64,000 bases of DNA from Pseudomonas fluorescens (GCF_002022275.1 NZ_MSDF01000020.1:1-64000); one strand, 5' to 3'. Numbered from the stretch's first letter, positions 8,752 through 17,505 are shown. Program-made: numbers and translations. The notes: a model not told the origin generated them from the letters alone.

Positions 8752-9059
8752 AGGGTGTTCTCCTTGAAGGAGATTACGGGAGGACCACCGCCAGGGCGGT
8801 AAGTGACCTTGATGTAAATCTCCGTGCCGTAAATTTTGATCAGGTAAACGTCCTGCCATACCCGATGGTCTGCATAGGTCGTCATTGATTTGTGCAACAT
8901 TGGTTTTTCAAGGGCGCAGACCACTTGTTGCATTTGGCTAGTGCACAACTTGAGTCGTCGAGCGCCTTCCCAGGCGCTGGCTGTGAACGCCCTTCTACCT
9001 GATCTCATGACTTCAGCTTTAACCAGCGCCAAGTCGTAGTGAGGTGTGTACTTTTCCAT
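8748..9059 (-). CDS. mqsR: mRNA interferase toxin MqsR
   Basis: Ribosome-independent endoribonuclease of the RelE-fold group; the E. coli protein cuts mRNA at GCU. The 103-aa product keeps the family signature KSMTTYADHRVWQDVY and the C-terminal strand VISFKE. It is the first gene of the mqsRA operon and overlaps mqsA by 4 bp. The palindrome 19 bp upstream is the likely MqsA operator. Cleavage specificity here is unknown. Confidence 0.92.
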   Translation of the reverse strand: MEKYTPHYDLALVKAEVMRSGRRAFTASAWEGARRLKLCTSQMQQVVCALEKPMLHKSMTTYADHRVWQDVYLIKIYGTEIYIKVTYRPGGGPPVISFKENTL

Positions 9060-9077
9060 AAGACACCTGAGTCCAAT

Positions 9078-9098
9078 AATTACCCTATAAGGGTAATT
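9078..9098 (-). promoter_or_regulatory. Probable MqsA operator upstream of mqsR
   Basis: AATTACCCT-ATA-AGGGTAATT is a perfect palindrome with 9-bp arms and a 3-bp centre, 19-39 bp upstream of the mqsR ATG. It resembles the E. coli MqsA site (AACCT, short spacer, AGGTT) in arrangement. Autorepression through it is inferred. Confidence 0.7.
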
Positions 9099-9146
9099 TT
9101 ACCAATCGAAAATTCGGTTCATTTCCTTGCTTCAAAACCCTAGTGC

Positions 9147-9164
9147 GTTGCCTTTGTAGGCAAC
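9147..9164 (+). promoter_or_regulatory. Perfect palindrome upstream of the GntR gene
   Basis: GTTGCCT-TTGT-AGGCAAC, 7-bp arms with a 4-bp centre, lies 55 bp before the GntR-family start. Size and position suit an autoregulatory operator or a promoter element; no direct evidence. Confidence 0.45.
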
Positions 9165-9177
9165 TCCGAATAGGCTG

Positions 9178-9194
9178 TAGGAAAATTCATCCTA
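9178..9194 (+). promoter_or_regulatory. Second inverted repeat upstream of the GntR gene
   Basis: TAGGA-AAATTCA-TCCTA, 24 bp before the start of the GntR-family gene, is a short inverted repeat. It could be an operator half-pair or part of the leader; weak evidence. Confidence 0.3.
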
Positions 9195-9218
9195 TGATTG
9201 GACGAAAGCGCAAAACCC

Positions 9219-9878
9219 ATGACAGACATCGCCCCCTTGATCAAACGCTCCCTAGTCGATCAGGCCCTGGAGCAACTGCGCCTGCGTATCAGCCAGGGTG
9301 TGTGGGCCATTGGCGAACGCCTGCCCACCGAGCCCGAGCTGTCTGCCGAATTGGGCATCAGCCGCAACACCGTGCGCGAAGCCATGCGCGTGTTGGCGTT
9401 TTCCGGGCTGATCGAAATCCGCCAGGGTGATGGCAGCTACCTGCGTTCGATGACTGACCCGCTGGGCACGATGCGCGCCTTGTCCCATTGCACCCTCGAG
9501 CAGGCGCAGGAAACGCGGCAGATTCTGGAAGTGGAGGCGATCAGCCTCGCGGCGTTGCGCCGCACCGAGGAAGACCTCAAAGGCTTGCGCGAAGCGCTTG
9601 AAGCCAGCGGCGCGCTGTATCACGGAGACCTCGAGGCCTATATCAGCGCCGATCTGGTCTTCCACAAACGCCTGGTGGACGCGGCGCACAACCCGGCCCT
9701 TAGCGAGCTGTACCAGTACTTTTCCGCCATCGTCGGAGCCCAGTTGCGTCAGACCTTGAACATCACTCCGCGCCGCCAGGCAGTGTTCGACCTGCATATC
9801 GCCTTGCTCGAAGCCGTCGAAAAACAAGACCCGGAACGCGCCAAATCCCTCTGCCGGCAGTTGATCAATGAACCCTGA
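9219..9878 (+). CDS. GntR-family (FadR-type) transcriptional regulator
   Basis: Predicted repressor with an N-terminal winged helix-turn-helix (GERLPTEPELSAELGISR, then NTVREAMRVLAFSGLIEI) and an all-helical FCD effector domain (VFHKRLVDAAHNP, ending in DLHIALLEAVEKQDPERA). The ATG at MTDIAPLIKR gives 219 aa; a TTG seven codons upstream is an alternative, and neither has a strong ribosome binding site. It overlaps the MFS transporter by 11 bp, so the two are co-expressed and the regulator probably controls that exporter. Effector unknown. Confidence 0.85.
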   Translation: MTDIAPLIKRSLVDQALEQLRLRISQGVWAIGERLPTEPELSAELGISRNTVREAMRVLAFSGLIEIRQGDGSYLRSMTDPLGTMRALSHCTLEQAQETRQILEVEAISLAALRRTEEDLKGLREALEASGALYHGDLEAYISADLVFHKRLVDAAHNPALSELYQYFSAIVGAQLRQTLNITPRRQAVFDLHIALLEAVEKQDPERAKSLCRQLINEP

Positions 9879-11121
9879 AACCAAACTCGAAGAGCTGTTG
9901 ATCGACGCCGAAGCCGACGACGACACCGTGCAACACAGTCACCCTGTGGTCAGCCGCCCGTGGCTGTTGCTGCTGGGCCTGATCCTGGTCGCGCTGAACT
10001 TGCGCCCGGCGCTATCGAGCATGTCGCCGTTGCTCAGTGAGGTATCCAACAGCTTGGGATTATCGGCCGCCAAGGCCGGCTTGCTGACCACCTTGCCGGT
10101 GCTGTGCCTGGGCCTGTTCGCGCCGCTTGCCCCCATCCTGGCTCGGCGTTTCGGCGCCGAACGCGTGGTACTGGGGATTTTGCTGACATTGGCTGGCGGC
10201 ATCATTTTGCGCAGTTCATTTGGCGAGGCCGGGCTATTTGCCGGCAGCCTGATCGCGGGTGCCAGCATCGGCGTTATCGGCGTGCTGTTGCCCGGTATCG
10301 TCAAGCGCGACTTCGCCAAACAGGCCGGCACCATGACCGGCGTGTACACCATGGCGCTGTGCCTGGGTGCGGCGCTGGCAGCGGGCGCCACGGTGCCGTT
10401 GAGTCACTATTTCGACGACAGCTGGAACATGGGCCTGGGTTTCTGGATTCTGCCCGCGCTGGTCGCAGCGTTGTTCTGGTTACCCCAAGTCGGACCGAAA
10501 CACGGCGCCCATCAAGTCGCCTATCGAGTGAAGGGCCTGCTGAGCGACCCGCTGGCGTGGCAAGTCACCTTGTACATGGGGCTGCAGTCGTCCCTGGCCT
10601 ACATCGTGTTCGGCTGGGTGCCGTCGATCCTGATCAGCCGTGGCTTGAGTGCCACCGAAGCGGGGTTGGCACTGTCCGGTTCGATCATCGTGCAATTGCT
10701 CAGCGCACTCACGGCGCCCTGGTTGGCCACGCGTGGCAAGGATCAACGCCTGGGCATTGTGGTGGTCATGGTGCTGACCCTCGGTGGGCTGTTCGGTTGC
10801 CTGTATGCGCCGATTGAAGGGTTGTGGGGCTGGGCGATTTTGCTCGGCCTGGGCCAAGGCGGTACGTTCAGCCTGGCGCTGACGTTGATCGTGCTGCGCT
10901 CGCGTGATTCCCATGTGGCCGCCAACCTGTCCGGCATGGCTCAGGGCATTGGCTATACGCTGGCATCCCTGGGGCCGTTGGCCGTGGGCGTGCTGCATGA
11001 CTGGACCGGTGGCTGGGGCGCCACCGGTTGGGTATTTGGCGTGATCGGCGTGGGCGCGATCCTTGCCGGCCTGGGGGCCGGGCGCGCGTTGTACGTGGGT
11101 GTCAGCAGCGAGAGGCTTTGA
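9868..11121 (+). CDS. MFS transporter, CynX/NimT family
   Basis: Inner-membrane transporter of 417 aa with about 12 hydrophobic helices after a polar 30-residue N-terminus. The early segment ALNLRPALSSMSPLLSEV is characteristic of CynX/NimT proteins (cyanate and 2-nitroimidazole transporters of E. coli). Translation is coupled to the GntR gene through an 11-bp overlap. The substrate cannot be told from sequence. Confidence 0.85.
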   Translation: MNPETKLEELLIDAEADDDTVQHSHPVVSRPWLLLLGLILVALNLRPALSSMSPLLSEVSNSLGLSAAKAGLLTTLPVLCLGLFAPLAPILARRFGAERVVLGILLTLAGGIILRSSFGEAGLFAGSLIAGASIGVIGVLLPGIVKRDFAKQAGTMTGVYTMALCLGAALAAGATVPLSHYFDDSWNMGLGFWILPALVAALFWLPQVGPKHGAHQVAYRVKGLLSDPLAWQVTLYMGLQSSLAYIVFGWVPSILISRGLSATEAGLALSGSIIVQLLSALTAPWLATRGKDQRLGIVVVMVLTLGGLFGCLYAPIEGLWGWAILLGLGQGGTFSLALTLIVLRSRDSHVAANLSGMAQGIGYTLASLGPLAVGVLHDWTGGWGATGWVFGVIGVGAILAGLGAGRALYVGVSSERL

Positions 11122-11146
11122 ACCTGCGCTGCTGCACGCCGTGGGT

Positions 11147-11767
11147 TTACAGGTAGTGGAGGGTGAACGTCACGGAGCCGTCGATAGGCTGCTCCTCGAT
11201 TAACGTCAGGTTTTTGGACGGTGCGATGTTTACCTGGATGCTCAGCTCCGTCGTAAGGCGTTGTATCGGTATGGGGAGATAGTTGCCTGATCCGGCGAAA
11301 GCGGTGAGACCATCGTCCATGTAGGACAACTCGAAATCCCAGGTCTCACCGCCATCTCTTGAGCCAATGGTTGTAGCTCTCACCCCGTCTGCCTGGTTAT
11401 ACATCGACGCTACCTCGAGGTAGCCTAACTTTTCGCTGCCGTTGATAAGGCCGAGGCCGAAGTTGTAATAGTCGAGACTGGACTCTGTTCCTTCACGGTT
11501 GTCTTTGGCCGCCAGGGCAAACAGCGTCGCGGCCTCGCAATCCACTGTCATCTGCAGCTTTTGCGAGGGCAGGCGGGTGTGCGAATCGACCTTCAAGTCT
11601 TTAGCGGAAACCTTGCCATAATCGGCCACGCCGCCGTTGGCCAGGGAGGGTGTACAGGCACTTGGCGTAATCGTACCTTTGACAGCCAGGTCGATACTGG
11701 ACGCAGCCACGGCGTTGCCGGCGCCCGCCAGTAACAGGGCGAACGAGAGGTTGCGAGGGATACTCAT
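11147..11767 (-). CDS. DUF1120 fimbrial subunit-like protein (last gene of the operon)
   Basis: Secreted 206-aa protein with a Sec signal (SFALLLAGAGNAVA). The mature start SSIDLAVKGTITPSAC shows the alternating hydrophobic pattern and Gly of a fimbrial donor strand; two Cys (SAC, VDC) suggest a disulfide, and the C-terminus ends in an alternating strand with penultimate Tyr (TFTLHYL). An exact Asp-box, SRDGGETW, lies at 11339-11362. Close paralog of the next gene upstream (12424). AGGAG is 7 nt before the ATG, with a leader nearly identical to that of the gene starting at 13091. Probable major or minor subunit; receptor unknown. Confidence 0.8.
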   Translation of the reverse strand: MSIPRNLSFALLLAGAGNAVAASSIDLAVKGTITPSACTPSLANGGVADYGKVSAKDLKVDSHTRLPSQKLQMTVDCEAATLFALAAKDNREGTESSLDYYNFGLGLINGSEKLGYLEVASMYNQADGVRATTIGSRDGGETWDFELSYMDDGLTAFAGSGNYLPIPIQRLTTELSIQVNIAPSKNLTLIEEQPIDGSVTFTLHYL

Positions 11768-11803
11768 GGTGGTGCTCCTGACTAGGGAAAGTGGGACGCA
11801 GGG

Positions 11804-12424
11804 TTAGAGGTAATTGACGGTTAATGTCACGGAACCATCGATGCTTTCCTCTTTGTTCAACGTCAGGTTTTGCGACGCTGCGATGACGGCCTGAATCTGC
11901 AGGTCAGTCGTGAGTTGTTGTATCGCGATGGGAACGCGCTTGCCGTTTTCGGCGAATGCAGTGAGGCCGTCATCCATGAGATGCGGCTCACTCGCCCAGG
12001 TTTGCCCGCCATCGCGTGAGCCAATAACGAAGACGGGTACACCGTCCGCCATGCGGTTAGACAATGCTGCAGTGAGGTAGCCGAGTTTTTCACTGCCATT
12101 AATCATGCCGATACCGAAGTTGTAGTAGTCGAGCTCGGACTCCGACCCTTCACGGTTATCGGTGGGCGCGATGGCGAACAGCGTCGCGGCATCGCAGGTC
12201 ACGGTCATCTGCATACTCTGGTGGGGCAGGTAAGTGGGCCAGTCAGGGCGCAGATCCTTGGCGGAGACTTTGCCGAAATCGGCCACGCCGCCGTCTGCCA
12301 GACTGGGTGTGCAGGCGCTGGGGGTGATGGTGCCGGTGACGGCCAGGTCGACGCTGGAAGCGGCCATAGCGTTGCCGCTGCTCGCCAGCAATGCGGCGAC
12401 CAGAAGGTTGCGGGTGATGCTCAT
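11804..12424 (-). CDS. DUF1120 fimbrial subunit-like protein
   Basis: 206-aa secreted paralog of the preceding entry, evidently a tandem duplicate: the signal (LLVAALLASSGNAMA), the donor-strand-like SSVDLAVTGTITPSAC, the segment GGVADFGKVSAKDL and the Asp-box SRDGGQTW are nearly shared. It ends TLTVNYL with penultimate Tyr. The gap to the downstream paralog is 36 bp, and AGGAG precedes its ATG. Divergence is concentrated after the Asp-box, in the region likely to be surface exposed. Confidence 0.8.
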   Translation of the reverse strand: MSITRNLLVAALLASSGNAMAASSVDLAVTGTITPSACTPSLADGGVADFGKVSAKDLRPDWPTYLPHQSMQMTVTCDAATLFAIAPTDNREGSESELDYYNFGIGMINGSEKLGYLTAALSNRMADGVPVFVIGSRDGGQTWASEPHLMDDGLTAFAENGKRVPIAIQQLTTDLQIQAVIAASQNLTLNKEESIDGSVTLTVNYL

Positions 12425-12461
12425 CGGTGTGGCTCCTGATCAGGTTGCAGGCTTATTGTTT

Positions 12462-13091
12462 TTAGAGATAGAGGACCGTGACCGTGACAGAACCGTCGAT
12501 GGATACCTCTTCAGTCAAGGTCAGGGTTCTGGTGGGAGCGATCAACGTAAAGACCGCCATCTCGGTGGTCATCACCTTCACCGGAATCGGCGCGATACCC
12601 GTGTTGTTGGTTACGGCTACGGTACCTCCGTCCCACAGGCCGCCTCCTGGCCATGGGTTCCAGGTTACCCCGCCGTCATAAGAATTGATGAATCTGGCAG
12701 GCACATCGTCGGCCACCGCTGTATCAAATCCTGCGTAGAAGGAACCGAGTTTTTCATCGCCATTGATGATGCCCAGACCGAAGTTGCCCTCGTGCCCAGT
12801 GGGTACCGAGCCTGCTCGGTTATCGCTGCCTTGCAGTGCAAAAAGCGTGGCCGCATCACACGTGACTCTGAGTTCCAGGTACTCAGTGTCCAGTCGTGTG
12901 ACTCTGTCGACATTAAGCGCCTTGGCGGAAAGTTTGCCGTAGTCAATCACGCCGCCGTTGGGGATGCTCGGTGTACAGGCGCTTGGTGTAATCGTGCCCT
13001 TTACGCTCAAGTCGACACTGGACGCAGCGAAGGCATGACCCGTACCCGCCAGTAACAAACCGGCGATCAGGGGGTGGAGGGACTTCTTCAT
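12462..13091 (-). CDS. DUF1120 fimbrial subunit-like protein
   Basis: 209-aa secreted protein with signal LIAGLLLAGTGHAFA, donor-strand-like SSVDLSVKGTITPSAC, second Cys in VTCDAATLFAL, Asp-box SYDGGVTW followed by a Pro/Gly-rich insert (NPWPGGGLWDGG), and the terminal strand VTVTVLYL. The leader AGGAGCAACACC before the ATG is identical to that of the gene starting at 19577, indicating that duplication included the translation start. Subunit of the fimbria assembled by the chaperone and usher encoded upstream. Confidence 0.8.
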   Translation of the reverse strand: MKKSLHPLIAGLLLAGTGHAFAASSVDLSVKGTITPSACTPSIPNGGVIDYGKLSAKALNVDRVTRLDTEYLELRVTCDAATLFALQGSDNRAGSVPTGHEGNFGLGIINGDEKLGSFYAGFDTAVADDVPARFINSYDGGVTWNPWPGGGLWDGGTVAVTNNTGIAPIPVKVMTTEMAVFTLIAPTRTLTLTEEVSIDGSVTVTVLYL

Positions 13092-13131
13092 GGTGTTGCT
13101 CCTAACTAGGGAAAGTGAGGTGTTTCAGGGT

Positions 13132-13782
13132 TTACAGGTACACAACTTCCAACGTCGCAGAGCCATCCATCGGCGTTTCCACGCTGAGGTCGAGGTTCTG
13201 CCGCGCGTTGATCGTGGCTTCCAGCTTCAGGGTGCTGGTGAGGGTCTGGATCGCCGACGGGCCGGAGGTGCTGCCCACCACATCGGTAAAGCCAAGCAGG
13301 CTGCGTGAGCCGACATCGATGGGGTTGAGGTTGGCGGTGCGCCAGGCCAGGCCGCCGGTGGTGGACTCGGTGCCGTACACCACGGCGAGGTCGTCGACCA
13401 CGGTTTGCTTGGGGTCGAACGTCAGCGAGTACACGCCGATCTTGTTGCCGCTGCTGTCGAGTCCGAGCCCGTAGAAAATCTCGCTGTTGACGTGCGCCGT
13501 GCCGTCGCGGTTATCGCGCATGCGCAGGGCAAAGCGCCCGGCGGCGTTGCAGTTGACGGTCAGCGTCAGGTACTTGTGCGGCAGTCGGGTGCCGTTGGTG
13601 AGGTTGAGGTCGTTGCGCGAGATTTTGCCGAAATCGACCATTCCGCCACCAGACAACAGCGGCGTGCAGGCCATCGGCGTGATCAGACCTTTGACGGTCA
13701 GTTCGACGGTGGAAGCGGCCTGGGCGAATGAGCCGGCTGCAAGAAGCGAAAAAACGGCAAGAGGAATTAGAAGGTTTTTCAT
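13132..13782 (-). CDS. DUF1120 fimbrial subunit-like protein, degenerate Asp-box
   Basis: 216-aa secreted protein; signal LLIPLAVFSLLAAGSFAQA, mature start STVELTVKGLITPMAC, second Cys in LTVNCNAAGRFAL, terminal strand ATLEVVYL. The Asp-box position reads TESTTGGLAW, so that motif is lost. It resembles the C-terminal domain of the upstream two-domain protein (shared GFTDVVGSTSGPSAIQ-like segment). The second of two nearby ATGs is chosen because AGGAG is 7 nt from it; the first has only 1 nt spacing. It starts 10 nt after the previous stop, so it is translationally linked. Confidence 0.78.
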   Translation of the reverse strand: MKNLLIPLAVFSLLAAGSFAQAASTVELTVKGLITPMACTPLLSGGGMVDFGKISRNDLNLTNGTRLPHKYLTLTVNCNAAGRFALRMRDNRDGTAHVNSEIFYGLGLDSSGNKIGVYSLTFDPKQTVVDDLAVVYGTESTTGGLAWRTANLNPIDVGSRSLLGFTDVVGSTSGPSAIQTLTSTLKLEATINARQNLDLSVETPMDGSATLEVVYL

Positions 13783-13792
13783 GAACATGCTC

Positions 13793-14917
13793 CTAGAGGT
13801 AGTTGATTTCGAGCGTGGCTGCGCCGTCGAGACGCACTTCGCTGCCCAGGTCCAGTGAACCCAACGGTGCAAGCACCGCCTCCAGGCTCGCCGTGGCGCT
13901 GAGTTGCTGGATGGGGTCGGGGCCGCTGGTACTGCCGGCGTTGGCGTTAAACCCCAAGTGGCGGTTGGCGCCGATGGCCAACGGGCTGGCACTGGAACTG
14001 CTCCACGGCGCTTTGCCGGTAGGGGAGTCGGTGCGGTAGAGCTGGGCAAAGCTGTCGGCGGTGGCGCGCAGCGGGTCAAATATCAGCGCGTAGCGGCCGA
14101 TTTTTTGCCCCTTGGCGTCGAGCCCCAGGCCGTAGGTGGTTTCGTCACCAGGCCCGGTGGCCGAGCCCAGGCGGTTGTCCTGCAGGCGCAGGGCGAAGGC
14201 CGTGGGCGCATCGCACGCCACACTGAGCACTAACGGTCGTACGGGCAGGACGGTATCTTCGTCCATGTGCAAATCCATCACCGACAACTTGCCGAAATCC
14301 ACCGTGCCGCCGTTGGACAGGCTCGGCGTGCAGGCCGCCGGGGCAAAGCGCGCTTGCAGGCGCAGCTCCCGCGAGCGCCCGGTGCTGATCGCGTCAAAAA
14401 CACCGCTGGTTTCCCAGGTGACGGCATCGTTGACCCGCGAAGCGGCTTCACTGGCCCAGGCACTCGCCTCAAGCTGCAGCGACAAGCTGCGCCCACTGAC
14501 CGGCACCCCGGCGCGCATCGGCACGATCCCGTGCTCCGGGCGCCAGCGCAGGGTGGCACCGGTGCTGACGGCAGGCTGGCCGCTGCCCGCAAGCAGCCCC
14601 AGTTCTACTGCCTGACCGTCGAGCAGCGCATCGCTCACCCGCAAGCTGTAACTGCCGCGCGGGGTAAACTGAAAACGCTCGGCACCGGCTGCAATACCGC
14701 GATAGAACAGGCTCATGTCAGTGGGGTTCGGGCAGTTCAGGGTCAGGCTCAAGCGGCGGTCGCCCAGTAGGCGTTCGGCTGATGGAACCAACGCAACTGC
14801 GCGGTTCATCAGGCCGAAATCCAGCACGGTTTCGCTCAGACTCAGCTGGCACTCATCGCCCCAGGCGTTGGCGCCCAACAGCAGGCCCAGCGACAGCAAG
14901 ACGGGTTTGTGGCCCAT
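13793..14917 (-). CDS. Two-domain DUF1120 protein, candidate fimbrial tip adhesin
   Basis: 374-aa secreted protein with two parts. After the signal (LLSLGLLLGANAWG) the mature chain begins almost directly with Cys (DECQLSLSETVLDFG), so it lacks an N-terminal donor strand; this domain has its own Cys pair (ECQ, LNCP) and runs to about residue 190. A linker (SRELRLQARFAPAAC) leads to a DUF1120 domain ending ATLEINYL with penultimate Tyr; its Asp-box is degenerate. A subunit with no donor strand and an extra domain is what classical tip adhesins look like. Start at the ATG with AGGA 8 nt upstream; an ATG overlapping the usher stop (ATGA) is the alternative. Confidence 0.7.
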   Translation of the reverse strand: MGHKPVLLSLGLLLGANAWGDECQLSLSETVLDFGLMNRAVALVPSAERLLGDRRLSLTLNCPNPTDMSLFYRGIAAGAERFQFTPRGSYSLRVSDALLDGQAVELGLLAGSGQPAVSTGATLRWRPEHGIVPMRAGVPVSGRSLSLQLEASAWASEAASRVNDAVTWETSGVFDAISTGRSRELRLQARFAPAACTPSLSNGGTVDFGKLSVMDLHMDEDTVLPVRPLVLSVACDAPTAFALRLQDNRLGSATGPGDETTYGLGLDAKGQKIGRYALIFDPLRATADSFAQLYRTDSPTGKAPWSSSSASPLAIGANRHLGFNANAGSTSGPDPIQQLSATASLEAVLAPLGSLDLGSEVRLDGAATLEINYL

Positions 14918-14928
14918 GGTAGAAGTCC

Positions 14929-17379
14929 TCATGGTTGGCACCGCGCCGGTGCGGTTTCGTAATACACCTCGGAGTCGCCTTTCTCAGGCAGGTCGAAGCT
15001 CAGGCGGCAGCGGGGTTGGCCAGGGGCGCTGATCCACAGCGGGCGACGTTCGAGTACATCGGGCAGGAACACTTGACTGCCTTCCTGCACCAGCGTCACG
15101 AACTCGCCGTCGGCGGTACTCACGGTGGCGCCACGGGGCAGTGGTTGGCCATCCGCCGTGGTGACGTTGAGCAGTGCACGACGCGTCAGGGCCACGCCAA
15201 ATTCGACTTTGTCTACCGCCCCGCGCCCGACGGAAAGCACGGCCAGGCCGTTGCTGATATCGGCGTTGCGCGGCAACGAACGGGTTTGCACTTCCACCGG
15301 GCTGCGGCCATAGGCGCTGAGTTGCGGCACCACGGCCTGGCCTTGCCAGTCGGTCCACACCGGACCGCTGGGGGTACTGACTTTGATCCCCGCCATGTCG
15401 CCCACCGACATCACCGCAAAGGTTTCGCGCACCGGGTAGGGCGAGAAGGTCAGGCCATCGCCGTGCAGCACTACGCCACCGCGCGCGCCGCCTTGATAGC
15501 TGGAACGCTCTGCGTCGCTGCGGGTGTAGTTGAAGTCCAGCTGGCTGTAATACGGCAGGGCCGAGACGCCCACGGACGACTCCACTTCGCGGTCACGGCT
15601 GTCGCGTTCCACGCCGACGCGGTAGCTCAACTGGTCATTGAGTTGCTCGCTGATGCCTGCGCCGATGCGGTGTTCGCCGCCGGCATTACGTGCCCATGCG
15701 CGGCCACGGCGGTTTTCACCGAGAGGTACGCTGATGTTCAGGTAGACACTGTCATCGCTTTGCTGGCGGCCGCCGACTTGCCACTCGGCACTGGCCGACA
15801 CCGACACTCGGCCAAAGCTGGTGCCCCACGACGCCAGTGCGCGGCTGCTGCTGTCGCCGGTAAACGTCGATGAGCGCGAGATGCCCGCGCTGAACGCCCC
15901 CAGCATCGGATGCGACCACGACGCTGTGGCGCTCTGTTGGTCGCGGTAGCGCGAGCGTTGTTGTTCGCGGGTGTCAGTGGTGTAAGTGGAATCCTCCAGG
16001 TCGCGATAACCCAGGCTGCGCCAGGAGCCAGCGGTGGTGATCGCCCAGTGCTCAGTCAGGCGTTGGGACCACGACAGGTCGGTCTGCACGCCGCGCTCAT
16101 TGCCTTGGCGACTGGCCTGGGCGAGCTGCGTAGAAATTTGAAATTGGCTGTCCTGCCACGGCAACCACCCAAGATTCAGCCCGGCAGCGCGGTAATCTTC
16201 TGCCGCCAATACACCGGTGCCCACGCTGACCTGAGGATGCAACGCACCGCTCCAGCCGCCACTGACCACCCAAGGCTCGGCGCCTTCGCCGTCACCGATT
16301 TTACGGATGCGGCCGGCGGCCACCGAGTAACCCGGCGACGGCAGGCCCAGGCCAAGCATGGCGGCGGGCACGGTGAAACGTCGCTCCTCACCGCTGGTTT
16401 CCTTGACCGTGACTTCCACGTCGGAGCGGCTGTTGAGGCGCCGCACATCGGTCAGCGAAAACGGCCCGGCAGGCACAACGGTGGAATGAATCAGCGTGCC
16501 GTTCTGGCGGATTTCCACCTGCGCCGGGCTGTTGGCGATGCCGGTGATGGTCGCGCCCTGGTTCTGGTCCTGCAGTGCGGTTTCGGTCAGCACCTGGGCA
16601 CCGGTGATCTGTGCACCCGCCAGCACCGGGTTATACAGGTTGATCTGCCCCGCCTGGAACACCGTCTGTTGTTCGGCAAAAGTGCGCTGGGCGTAGGCGT
16701 CCAGGTGGGTGGTACGGGAGACTTTGTCTTGCCAGGTGCGCACCTGACGGCTGCGCACGATCCAGTCGCCGGCGTTGAAGCCGACTTCGGTGTTGGCCGA
16801 GGCAAAGCGGCTGTTGTCGTCGCCGTATTCGTTATGCAGCCCGGTGACGTCGTAGTTCAGCAAGCCGGCAAAACCGCCGGTCTGGTAGCCGGAAACGTCT
16901 CTCACGGCTGGGCGCAAGGCTTCGGTCGGCACGATCAGGGACAGGCTGAGGCTGGCTGGGTCTTGCTCGATCACGGTTTGCGGGTATGTGCCGAGGAAGT
17001 CATGACATTCGGCATTGTCAGCGGGTATATGCAAGATGCCCGCGTCCAGCAGCGCCTGGTTGAAACACAACGCGCCCTGGTGGTTGAACACTACGTCGAC
17101 CCGGCCGCGCCGCTGGCCGTTGACGTTCAGGTTGAGGGCATGGCGCCCGGCGGCGAAGCGCGGTGCCTCCAACAGCAGATTGGCCAACTGAGGATCGATA
17201 CCGCGCTGGGACAAGGTTTGCGGGTCAAACGATCCGGTGGACTCGTCGGCTTGGGTTTTGCCCGCCGGCAGGGTGGCCCCGAGGGTCAGCGCGAGGCTCG
17301 CCAGCAGGCTGCGGCGCACCCGGCGAGGCGAAACGCCAGGCATGGCTTCGCCGTCGCGGTCAGTCATTACTGTGCTCAC
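14929..17379 (-). CDS. Fimbrial outer-membrane usher protein (PapC/FimD family)
   Basis: Outer-membrane assembly platform and pore for chaperone-delivered subunits. The 816-aa precursor has a long signal region (residues 1-45), a usher N-terminal domain with the Cys pair LCFN/AECHDF, a middle beta-barrel and plug region (TGIANSPAQVEIRQNG, LPSPGYSVAAGRIR) and a C-terminal PapC_C-like domain (LPRGATVSTADGEF) with a final Cys. The reading starts at GTG; in-frame ATGs 4 and 12 codons downstream are possible. It is the only usher in the window and must serve all nine DUF1120 proteins. The E. coli yhc fimbrial locus, which also has DUF1120 genes, is the nearest known arrangement. Confidence 0.9.
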   Translation of the reverse strand: MSTVMTDRDGEAMPGVSPRRVRRSLLASLALTLGATLPAGKTQADESTGSFDPQTLSQRGIDPQLANLLLEAPRFAAGRHALNLNVNGQRRGRVDVVFNHQGALCFNQALLDAGILHIPADNAECHDFLGTYPQTVIEQDPASLSLSLIVPTEALRPAVRDVSGYQTGGFAGLLNYDVTGLHNEYGDDNSRFASANTEVGFNAGDWIVRSRQVRTWQDKVSRTTHLDAYAQRTFAEQQTVFQAGQINLYNPVLAGAQITGAQVLTETALQDQNQGATITGIANSPAQVEIRQNGTLIHSTVVPAGPFSLTDVRRLNSRSDVEVTVKETSGEERRFTVPAAMLGLGLPSPGYSVAAGRIRKIGDGEGAEPWVVSGGWSGALHPQVSVGTGVLAAEDYRAAGLNLGWLPWQDSQFQISTQLAQASRQGNERGVQTDLSWSQRLTEHWAITTAGSWRSLGYRDLEDSTYTTDTREQQRSRYRDQQSATASWSHPMLGAFSAGISRSSTFTGDSSSRALASWGTSFGRVSVSASAEWQVGGRQQSDDSVYLNISVPLGENRRGRAWARNAGGEHRIGAGISEQLNDQLSYRVGVERDSRDREVESSVGVSALPYYSQLDFNYTRSDAERSSYQGGARGGVVLHGDGLTFSPYPVRETFAVMSVGDMAGIKVSTPSGPVWTDWQGQAVVPQLSAYGRSPVEVQTRSLPRNADISNGLAVLSVGRGAVDKVEFGVALTRRALLNVTTADGQPLPRGATVSTADGEFVTLVQEGSQVFLPDVLERRPLWISAPGQPRCRLSFDLPEKGDSEVYYETAPARCQP

Positions 17380-17439
17380 AAGTCGTACTCAAATAATGGA
17401 AGCGTTCCCGTTCCATTCCCTGGCGCGGGCAGGCTTCTG

Positions 17440-17500
17440 GTGGCCTTCACTGTGAGGCCACTTCGTTATCAGGGCGCCGGGGAACCAGTCCCCCCGGCGC
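17440..17500 (-). promoter_or_regulatory. Two hairpins in the chaperone-usher gap
   Basis: In the 126-bp gap, GCGCCGGGG (17474-17482) pairs with CCCCGGCGC (17492-17500), and GTGGCCT (17440-17446) pairs with AGGCCAC (17455-17461). Neither has a T run, so they probably stabilise or attenuate the transcript between chaperone and usher rather than end it. Confidence 0.5.
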
Positions 17501-17505
17501 TGCGA

